64,000 bases of DNA from Piscinibacterium candidicorallinum. Its GTDB lineage: Bacteria; Pseudomonadota; Gammaproteobacteria; Burkholderiales; Burkholderiaceae_C. Shown here piece after piece: positions 58,486 to 64,000 of the stretch. The number at the start of each line of letters is the position of its first letter. Position 1 is the first letter of the stretch. The position numbers were made by a program, and so were the translations under genes. The notes under the pieces are model-generated. The model ran no database searches, was not told the origin of the DNA, and was given only the letters and a program-made list of their open reading frames with translations. The stretch lies in the NCBI RefSeq assembly GCF_047549485.1, contig NZ_CP180191.1, positions 744,001 through 808,000 of the forward strand. Reading direction: 5' to 3'.

Positions 58486-59411
58486 TGCGCAGGGGTAGGG
58501 CGAACAGCGGTGTGGAGTGCCGAGGGCTGGATTCGCCCCATGGAGAGTTGCCGATGCCGCGTGACGACCTGTGCATCGATGCGGAAGCGCTCGGCCAGAC
58601 GCTCGGCCACGTACACAGATCGATGCTGGCCACCAGTGCAGCCGATAGCGACGGTGAGGTAGTTGCGGCCGTCACGCATGAACTCGGGCAGCCACTTGGC
58701 AATGAACTGCTCGATGTCCGACACCATGGCCTGCACCAGATCATGCGACGCGAGGAAGTCGGCTACCGGCGCGTCCAGGCCCGTGAGCGGCTTGAGCACC
58801 GGGTCGTAGTGCGGGTTGGGCAGGGAGCGCACATCGAACACCAGATCGGCGTCATCGGGCACGCCATGCTTGAAGGCGAAGGACTCGAAGGTCAGCAGCA
58901 CGTTGTTGCCCAGGCTGCGCACCATGTCCTTGAGCCAAGTGCGCAGCACCTGTGGCTTCAGGCCGGTGGTATCGATCACGATGCCCAGCTCGGCCAGCGG
59001 GGCGAACAGCTCGCGCTCAAGCGTGATGCACTCATCCAGGGCACGCTCCTCGTTATCGGGCAAGCCGAGCGCTCGCGCGACATCCGGGGAATTGAGCGGG
59101 TGGCGTCTGCGGGTTTCGGAGAAGCGAGCGAACAGGTCCGGTGTGCTGGCCGTAAGGAAGATCACGCGCACTTCCGCCGCGTGCTGACGCAGGGCCTGGA
59201 TGCGCTCCTTCAGGTCGTTGACCTCGCTGCCCGAGCGGCTGTCGATGGCGATGGCAATGCGGCTCAGACCCTGACCCTGTGCGTGGGCGACCAGCTCAGG
59301 CAGCAGGGGCGAGGGCAGGTTGTCGGTGCAGAAGAAACCGAGATCCTCGAGCGCCGCGAGGGCGACCGATTTGCCGGAGCCGGAGATACCGGTGAGAACG
59401 ATGACTTGCAC
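58482..59411 (-). CDS. rapZ: RNase adapter protein RapZ (YvcJ family nucleotide-binding protein)
   Basis: A 309-residue P-loop protein. MQVIVLTGISGSGKSVAL has the Walker A motif at 8-15, FFCTDNLP follows, and the C-terminal domain reads SFAFKHGVPDDADLVFDVRSLPNPHYDP and IGCTGGQHRSVYVAERLAERF. In E. coli RapZ senses glucosamine-6-phosphate and directs RNase E to GlmZ sRNA; in other groups it is a nucleotide-binding protein of less certain role. ATG 59411. The downstream LON-domain gene overlaps by 4 bases. Confidence 0.93.
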   Translation of the reverse strand: MQVIVLTGISGSGKSVALAALEDLGFFCTDNLPSPLLPELVAHAQGQGLSRIAIAIDSRSGSEVNDLKERIQALRQHAAEVRVIFLTASTPDLFARFSETRRRHPLNSPDVARALGLPDNEERALDECITLERELFAPLAELGIVIDTTGLKPQVLRTWLKDMVRSLGNNVLLTFESFAFKHGVPDDADLVFDVRSLPNPHYDPVLKPLTGLDAPVADFLASHDLVQAMVSDIEQFIAKWLPEFMRDGRNYLTVAIGCTGGQHRSVYVAERLAERFRIDAQVVTRHRQLSMGRIQPSALHTAVRPTPAQ

Positions 59412-59511
59412 CGGCGCAATGTAGCAGCGCGTCGCGGCCGCGCTGCTCTGTGCCGGTCTGTCTGCACCGCCAGCCCGGCGCTGATGCGGCGCACTGCCTC
59501 AGGGGTGTGGT

Positions 59512-60003
59512 TCAGGCGTCCAGTTCGAGCAGATGGCCCACGCCGCGCAGGGCATGCTCCGCGGCGGCGCGGCGCACGTCACCGCGGTCGCCCGGGAAGT
59601 GCTTCGTTTCAGTGAACACGGTGTGCGACAGTGCCCAGGCAAAGCACACCATACCCACCGGCTTGTCCGGGCTGCCGCCGCCTGGGCCCGCCACGCCGGT
59701 GATCGCCAGCGCCACCTGTGCGCGGCTGTTGCGCAGTGCGCCTTCGGCCATCGCGCGGGCTGTCTCTTCGCTCACCGCACCATGCAGCTGCAGTGTGTCT
59801 TCCGGCACGCCCAGCATGTCTTCTTTGGCGCGGTTGGAGTAGGTGACAAAGCCTCTGTCGAAATAGAGCGACGAGCCGGCGGTTTCGGTCAGCGCCGCGC
59901 TGACGAGGCCGCCGGTGCAGCTTTCCGCGCAGGCCAGCACCAGTTGGCGGGCGCGCAACTGGCTGCCCAGAGTGGCGGCCAGACCGACGAGCTTGCTATC
60001 CAT
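59512..60003 (-). CDS. pncC: Nicotinamide-nucleotide amidohydrolase (CinA C-terminal domain)
   Basis: Deamidates NMN to nicotinate mononucleotide in NAD recycling. The 163-residue protein is the stand-alone CinA C-domain: LVLACAESCTGGLVSAALTETAGSSLYFDRGFVTYSNRAKEDMLGV, with the catalytic Ser in ESCTGG, and AVSEETARAMAEGAL, ALAITGVAGPGGGSPDKPVGMVCFAW. ATG 60003. The gene lies 46 bases downstream of pgpA on the same strand, probably in the thiL-pgpA-pncC transcript. Confidence 0.94.
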   Translation of the reverse strand: MDSKLVGLAATLGSQLRARQLVLACAESCTGGLVSAALTETAGSSLYFDRGFVTYSNRAKEDMLGVPEDTLQLHGAVSEETARAMAEGALRNSRAQVALAITGVAGPGGGSPDKPVGMVCFAWALSHTVFTETKHFPGDRGDVRRAAAEHALRGVGHLLELDA

Positions 60004-60049
60004 ACGAGTAGCTTCCGGAAGAACGTCCTTGCCAGCGCGCGTGGGGCCG

Positions 60050-60613
60050 CTAGCCGAACAGGCGCTTGATCAGTGCGATCAGCAGCAGGGTATAGAACGC
60101 CGCAACGAGGTCATCAAGCATCACGCCTGCGCCGTTCTTCCAGCGCCGGTCCATCCAGCGGATCGGCTGCGGCTTGAGAATGTCGAAGAAGCGGAACACA
60201 AGCACGGCCACCAACTGGTTGGACCAGTGCGCCGGTACGAGCCAAAGCACCAGCCAGATGGCGACGATCTCGTCGATCACGAATACGCCGGCGTCTGGTT
60301 CGCCGAGCTGCCGGCCGGCCCGCTGGCAGGCCAGCACGCCCACGACCAGTGCAGTCAGCAGCACAAGAGCCTGCATGGCGGTGCTCAGGGGCTGAAGCCA
60401 CACGACCCAGCTCAGCCAGCCGAAGAGCGTTCCCCAAGTGCCTGGCGCGGGCTTGCCCAGCCCGCTGCCAAAGCCCATGGCGATGAAGCGCGCAGGGTCG
60501 CCGAACATCCAGCGGGCGTTGGGCACGAGCTTGCCCGGCGCCGGGGCCGGCGGGCGAGCTGTGCTGCCGGTACCTGCCTGCGCCGGGGCGCCCGATGCGT
60601 GTGGCTCAGTCAT
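60050..60613 (-). CDS. pgpA: Phosphatidylglycerophosphatase A
   Basis: Dephosphorylates phosphatidylglycerophosphate in the inner membrane. The 187-residue protein has an unusual Pro/Ala-rich N-terminus (to about residue 32), then FIAMGFGSGLGKPAPGTWGTLFG, VFVIDEIVAIWLVLW and RFFDILKPQPIRWMDRRWKNGAGVMLDDLVAAFYTLLLI, the DDLVAA motif being conserved. Four hydrophobic segments are seen. ATG 60613 overlaps thiL by 8 bases; the pair thiL-pgpA is a common proteobacterial order. Confidence 0.94.
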   Translation of the reverse strand: MTEPHASGAPAQAGTGSTARPPAPAPGKLVPNARWMFGDPARFIAMGFGSGLGKPAPGTWGTLFGWLSWVVWLQPLSTAMQALVLLTALVVGVLACQRAGRQLGEPDAGVFVIDEIVAIWLVLWLVPAHWSNQLVAVLVFRFFDILKPQPIRWMDRRWKNGAGVMLDDLVAAFYTLLLIALIKRLFG

Positions 60614-61577
60614 CAAAGTGGTCAAAACCCTGGGCTTCGAACTGCGTGGGCCGGCCGTCGAGCAGCCATTCGATCTGCGGCAACTCCCCACCTGCCAGCG
60701 GCAGGATGCGGCCGATGCGCGACAGCGGCAGCTCGTGATCCTCCGCAAGCTGCTCGATACGCGCGCTTGCTCGCGGCTCTGCCGTGAAGAGCAGCTCGTA
60801 GTCATCGCCCCCGGCGGTGGCCAGCGACAGGGCCTGCATCCGCGGCAGCCCGCGCAGCGCAGCGCGCATGGGCAGATGGGCAAGTTCCACCGCAGCCTTG
60901 CGATGGCTCGCGCGCAGGATGTGCAGCAGATCGCCCGCAAGACCGTCAGACAGATCCATCATGGAACTGGCGATGCTCGCCAGTTCCATGCCCAGCGCAA
61001 CGCGCGGCTCTGGCCAATGCAGGCGGCTGATTGCACGCTCGCGCTCGTCCGGATCACCCACGCGGATGCGTTCCTGCAGCAGCGCCAAGCCCAGCGCGGC
61101 GTCGCCCAGCGTGCCGGAGACCCAGATGTCGTCGCCGACCCGCGCGCCGCTGCGCAGCACGCCGGCACCGTGTGGCACCAGACCCTGGACCGTGATGCTG
61201 ATGACCACGAGCGGGGAGCGCGTCGTGTCGCCACCGATCAGCGGGCAGTTGTGGCGCTGCGCCAGCTGGAACAGCCCGGCGCTGAAGGCCTGAAGCCAGC
61301 GCTCATCGGCCTGGGGCAGCCCGATCGACAGCAGGAAGCTGTGCGGCTGCGCGCCCATCGCTGCGAGGTCCGAGAGGTTCGTGGCCAGCGCCTTGTACCC
61401 AAGCGCGGCCGGGTCCACGTCCGACAGGAAGTGCCGCCCTTCGACGAGCATGTCGGTGCTGATGCAGTGCTCGTAGCCGACCTGCGCGCCGAAAATGGCG
61501 CAGTCATCGCCAATGCCCACGCGCGCGACCTGCTGGTCGCGGGTGAAGAACCGGCGGATCAGATCGAACTCGCCCAA
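60606..61577 (-). CDS. thiL: Thiamine-monophosphate kinase
   Basis: Phosphorylates thiamine monophosphate to thiamine pyrophosphate. The 323-residue AIRS-fold protein begins MGEFDLIRRFF, has VGIGDDCAIFG (Mg/ATP), DVDPAALGYKALATNLSDLAAMGAQPHSFLLSIGLP, LIGGDTTRSPLVVISITVQG and MMDLSDGLAGDLLHIL. ATG 61577. It lies 17 bases downstream of nusB. No TPP riboswitch is visible in front of it. Confidence 0.96.
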   Translation of the reverse strand: MGEFDLIRRFFTRDQQVARVGIGDDCAIFGAQVGYEHCISTDMLVEGRHFLSDVDPAALGYKALATNLSDLAAMGAQPHSFLLSIGLPQADERWLQAFSAGLFQLAQRHNCPLIGGDTTRSPLVVISITVQGLVPHGAGVLRSGARVGDDIWVSGTLGDAALGLALLQERIRVGDPDERERAISRLHWPEPRVALGMELASIASSMMDLSDGLAGDLLHILRASHRKAAVELAHLPMRAALRGLPRMQALSLATAGGDDYELLFTAEPRASARIEQLAEDHELPLSRIGRILPLAGGELPQIEWLLDGRPTQFEAQGFDHFDD

Positions 61578-61594
61578 GGGCCGTCCCGGAGGGT

Positions 61595-62089
61595 TCAGCG
61601 GCGCGCGCCGGCAATCTCGGTGGCGCGCAGCTTCAAGGCCACCTTGTCCAGTACGCCGTTGACGTACTTGAAGCCGTCGGTGCCGCCGTAGTCCTTGGCC
61701 AGCTCCACCGCCTCATTGATCACCACGCGGTAGGGGATCTCGACGTGGTGCGCGAGCTCGAAGGTACCCAGCAGCAGCACGCCGTGCTCGATGGGCGAGA
61801 GTTCGTTCACGGTGCGATCCAGGTGCGGTGCGAACTCCTCGCGCAACGCGGGTGCGTTCTGCAGCACGCCGGAGAGCAGGGCATCGAAGTGCACGCGGTC
61901 AGCGCGGTCAAACCCGGTCACGCCGCGCATGTGCGCGTCGATCACGCCGAGGTCGTCCTGATTCACGAGCCAGGAGTAGATGCCTTGCAGCGCAAATTCG
62001 CGCGAACGGCGGCGGGCGGACTTTGGCGTGCCGCGTCGCTCAGAGGGCGGCTCGCTCAGGCGCGGCGGGCTGGCGGGAGCGTTGCTCAT
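61595..62089 (-). CDS. nusB: Transcription antitermination factor NusB
   Basis: RNA-binding antitermination factor working with NusE/S10 at boxA of rRNA operons. The 164-residue protein has an extended N-terminus rich in Pro/Ser/Arg, then the NusB helical fold: RRRSREFALQGIYSWLVNQ, LSPIEHGVLLLGTFELAHHVEIPYRVVINEAVELAKDYGGTDGFKYVNGVLDKVA. ATG 62089 overlaps the ribH stop by 4 bases, the usual ribH-nusB coupling. Confidence 0.96.
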   Translation of the reverse strand: MSNAPASPPRLSEPPSERRGTPKSARRRSREFALQGIYSWLVNQDDLGVIDAHMRGVTGFDRADRVHFDALLSGVLQNAPALREEFAPHLDRTVNELSPIEHGVLLLGTFELAHHVEIPYRVVINEAVELAKDYGGTDGFKYVNGVLDKVALKLRATEIAGARR

Positions 62090-62556
62090 TGCGCCTCGCC
62101 TTCGTCGTTCAATGCGAAGGCCATGTTGGCCATTTCGACGGCGACCTGCGCGCAGTCCGCGCCCTTGCTGATGCGTGCGTAGGCCTGCTCGTCCGTCTCG
62201 CAGGTCAGCACGCCGTTGGCGATCACGATGCCTTCATCGAGCGACACGCGCGTGATGCCTGCGGCCATCTCGTTGCTCACGACTTCAAAGTGATAGGTCT
62301 CGCCGCGCACCACGGCGCCCAGAGCGATCAGCGCGTCAAAGGCGCCGGTACGTGCGAGCTGCTGGCAGGCCAGCGGAATTTCCAGCGCACCTGGCACGGT
62401 GATGAGTGTGATGTCCTCATCGGCCACGCCCAGGCGCTTGAGTTCGGCCAGGGCAGAGTCGCGCAGGGCGACGCAGATACCTTCGTTGAAGCGGGCCTGC
62501 ACGATGGCGATGGACAGGCCTTCGCCGTCCAGATCGGGTTCGAGGGTGTCGATCAT
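62086..62556 (-). CDS. ribH: 6,7-dimethyl-8-ribityllumazine synthase
   Basis: Condenses ribitylaminouracil with 3,4-dihydroxy-2-butanone-4-phosphate in riboflavin synthesis; forms icosahedral or pentameric assemblies. The 156-residue protein has IAIVQARFNEGICVALRDSAL, VPGALEIPLACQQLA, ALIALGAVVRGETYHFEVV with catalytic His, and ITRVSLDEGIVIANGVLTCETDEQAYAR. ATG 62556 lies 9 bases after the ribB-type gene stop. Confidence 0.96.
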   Translation of the reverse strand: MIDTLEPDLDGEGLSIAIVQARFNEGICVALRDSALAELKRLGVADEDITLITVPGALEIPLACQQLARTGAFDALIALGAVVRGETYHFEVVSNEMAAGITRVSLDEGIVIANGVLTCETDEQAYARISKGADCAQVAVEMANMAFALNDEGEAQ

Positions 62557-62565
62557 TCTTCTTCC

Positions 62566-63681
62566 TTATTCCACGTAACCCGTGACTTGCAGATCAAAGC
62601 CGGCCATGGAGGGCATCTTTCGCGGCTTGGCCAGCAGCTTCATCTTGCCCACATTCAGCGCCTTGAGGATCTGTGCGCCGATGCCGTAGGTGCGCAGGTC
62701 CATGCGGTACTGGATCGTGCTGCCGCTGGCAAAGCCCTTGGCATCCACTTCGGCCAAGGCCTCGAACTGGTTCTGCAGATGGTCTGCAGTCTCGCCGCAA
62801 TTGAGCAGCACCAGCACGCCCTGCGGCGCCTTGGACAGCTCAGCCAGCGCGCGGTCCACCGGCCAGGAGTGGCTGGACGTGCGGGTGTCGATCAGATCCA
62901 GCACCGACAGCGGCTCATGCACGCGAACGAGGGTCTCGACTTCGTGGTTGATCGGGCCCTTGACCAGCGCCAGGTGGCCTGCGCCACCCGTCTTGTCGCG
63001 GAACATCACGGCCTCGAACTCGCCGTGGTGGGTACGGACCTTGCGGCTCGCCACGCGCGACACGAGGCTCTCATTGGCGGCGCGGTACTGGATCAGGTCG
63101 GCAATCGTGCCGATCTTCAAGCCGTGTTCGGCGGCGTACTCCATCAGGTCCGGCAGGCGGGCCATGGTGCCGTCGTCCTTCATGATCTCGCAGATCACGG
63201 CGGCTGGCGTGAGTCCGGCCATCGCGGTCAGGTCGCAGCCCGCTTCGGTGTGGCCGGCGCGGATCAGCACGCCGCCTTCCACTGCACGCACCGGGAAGAT
63301 GTGGCCGGGCTGCACGATATCACCAGGCACAGCGTCGGCCGCCACCGCGGTGCGGATGGTGTGAGCGCGGTCTGCGGCGGAGATGCCGGTCGTCACGCCT
63401 TCGGCCGCTTCAATCGAGAGCGTAAAGTTCGTGCCGGTGCGGGTGCCGTTGTTGCTGACCATCAGGGGCAGATTGAGCTGGCGGCAGCGCTCGCCGGTCA
63501 GCGTCAGACAGATCAGCCCGCGGGCATGCTTGGCCATGAAGTTGATGGCCTCGGGGGTGACGTGATCGGCCGCCAGGACGAGGTCGCCCTCGTTTTCGCG
63601 GTCTTCTTCGTCGACCAGAATCACCATGCGACCGGCCTTGAGTTCGGCAACGATCTCCGGCGTGGATGAAATGCGTGTCAT
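62566..63681 (-). CDS. ribB: 3,4-dihydroxy-2-butanone-4-phosphate synthase with degenerate GTP cyclohydrolase II-like domain
   Basis: The N-terminal domain (about 1-200) has VILVDEEDRENEGDLVLAADHVTPEAINFM, RTGTNFTLSIEAAEGVTTGISAADRAHTI and RAGHTEAGCDL, typical of active RibB. The C-terminal part (about 205-371) aligns with GTP cyclohydrolase II but the zinc Cys cluster (GSxxCDCGxQL) is missing: the region after LVRVHEP reads LSVLDLIDTRTSSHSWP. The QEGRGIGL loop is also gone. This is the RibBX-like form, so RibA activity must come from elsewhere. ATG 63681 (MTRISSTPE). ribH follows 9 bases downstream. No FMN riboswitch is evident upstream. Confidence 0.93.
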   Translation of the reverse strand: MTRISSTPEIVAELKAGRMVILVDEEDRENEGDLVLAADHVTPEAINFMAKHARGLICLTLTGERCRQLNLPLMVSNNGTRTGTNFTLSIEAAEGVTTGISAADRAHTIRTAVAADAVPGDIVQPGHIFPVRAVEGGVLIRAGHTEAGCDLTAMAGLTPAAVICEIMKDDGTMARLPDLMEYAAEHGLKIGTIADLIQYRAANESLVSRVASRKVRTHHGEFEAVMFRDKTGGAGHLALVKGPINHEVETLVRVHEPLSVLDLIDTRTSSHSWPVDRALAELSKAPQGVLVLLNCGETADHLQNQFEALAEVDAKGFASGSTIQYRMDLRTYGIGAQILKALNVGKMKLLAKPRKMPSMAGFDLQVTGYVE

Positions 63682-63719
63682 GCCCAGCATTCTACCGGGC
63701 GCCCCTTGTACGGCCGGAA

Positions 63720-63790
63720 CGGCTTTCCGCAGTATTCATGCGGGTTTTCAGGCGATTTGCCTTGGAAAGCCGCACCAGACAAGCGTCTTG
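63720..63790 (+). repeat. Dispersed intergenic palindromic element, copy D
   Basis: CGGCTTTCC (63720-63728) pairs with GGAAAGCCG (63764-63772), and the core CCGCACCAGACAAGCG follows at 63770-63785. TTGGAAAGCCGCACC and AGACAAGCG are shared with copy A almost base for base. A further dyad GTCTTGC/GCAAGAC lies just after it. It lies 39 bases upstream of the ribB start, in the divergent spacer. Confidence 0.7.
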
Positions 63791-63927
63791 CAATTCGCAT
63801 GCATCTCGCAAGACTTTTTCGACTTTCAGCGCTTGAAGTGCCGGTGCCTATACCGAATCATCCGGCTGCGGCAGGCGTTTATCTACGGCACGCGTGCCGC
63901 GCACCCACTACCCCGACGGGAGGATCC

Positions 63928-64000
63928 ATGAAGAAGTTTGCTGCGCTCATCACTGCTGCCCTGCTAGCCGCCAGCCTGCCCGTGCTGGCCAAGGACGAGA
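63928..64000 (+). CDS. Exported protein, 5' end only (partial)
   Basis: ATG 63928 has GGGAGG at 63918-63923. The 24 visible residues (MKKFAALITAALLAASLPVLAKDE) form a complete Sec signal peptide with predicted cleavage after VLA. The rest lies beyond the window, so the family cannot be told. It is divergent from the ribB operon. Confidence 0.8.
   Translation, partial: MKKFAALITAALLAASLPVLAKDE

Noticed and set aside
61828..63669. Plus-strand ORF of 613 codons opposite nusB, ribH and ribB
   Set aside because: Crosses three well-defined genes on the other strand; shadow frame.
63682..63927. FMN riboswitch in front of the ribB-type gene
   Set aside because: The conserved AGGGYGAAUUCCC-type blocks of the RFN element are not present; the spacer holds repeat copy D instead.

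Overview
This is a contiguous, gene-dense, GC-rich chromosomal segment from a betaproteobacterium, most likely order Burkholderiales. The evidence is the Burkholderia-type lipase with its dedicated foldase, the prs / tRNA-Gln / ispE / lolB / TPR / mutM block, the FmdB / DUF502 / aspS block, the ribB / ribH / nusB / thiL / pgpA / pncC block, and the DUF6502 and DUF5666 families, which I associate with Burkholderiales. I would not name a genus. There are no phage genes, transposases, rRNA genes or CRISPR arrays.

Layout. 0-3.8 kb: the 3' tail of an unknown gene, a secreted lipase with its chaperone, lldD and a small hypothetical gene. 3.8-11.1 kb: a DUF2891 protein, an M20 amidohydrolase, then argE, mmsA, a RHH/ParE-type toxin-antitoxin pair and a beta-alanine/omega-amino-acid transaminase, all codirectional; mmsA and the transaminase can act in one catabolic route. 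11.4-16.6 kb: iron acquisition (PiuC-like dioxygenase and a TonB-dependent siderophore receptor behind a Fur-box-like palindrome), a methyltransferase and small exported proteins. 16.7-20.2 kb: a K+ channel, a META lipoprotein and a hybrid sensor protein lacking its phospho-acceptor histidine. 20.3-24.8 kb: a DUF5666 lipoprotein divergent from DUF6502-DUF5666, with two matched palindromes between them. 25.0-30.1 kb: a molybdopterin oxidoreductase, a lipoprotein metallopeptidase and fadD. 30.2-39.4 kb: GNAT, pyrF, a membrane protein, Hsp15, an EEP nuclease, a TerC/Alx protein behind a yybP-ykoY (Mn2+) riboswitch, DUF1992, aspS, DUF502 and FmdB. 39.7-48.0 kb: an orphan Tat-exported molybdenum hydroxylase large subunit, a two-gene exported operon (PEGA / coiled coil / two formylglycine-generating-enzyme-like domains, plus a coiled-coil Cys-rich protein), an MFS transporter and arginase. 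48.3-63.7 kb: housekeeping (rplY, prs, tRNA-Gln, ispE, lolB, TPR, mutM, a dynamin-like GTPase, mutY, LON-domain protein, rapZ, pncC, pgpA, thiL, nusB, ribH, ribB). 63.9 kb: start of an exported protein.

The least expected signals are: (i) a family of dispersed intergenic palindromic elements sharing a core close to CCGCACCAGACAAGCGGAAA, seen at about ten places and always outside genes; (ii) the DUF5666/DUF6502 cluster with twin TTGGGA-N6-TCCCAA-like sites 41 bp apart; (iii) the exported FGE-like/coiled-coil pair, whose FGE-like domains lack the catalytic cysteines; (iv) a histidine kinase-like hybrid with Lys in place of the H-box His; and (v) a toxin-antitoxin module embedded in a catabolic gene run. 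All functional statements rest on reading the sequence and remembered family features; no database search was run.
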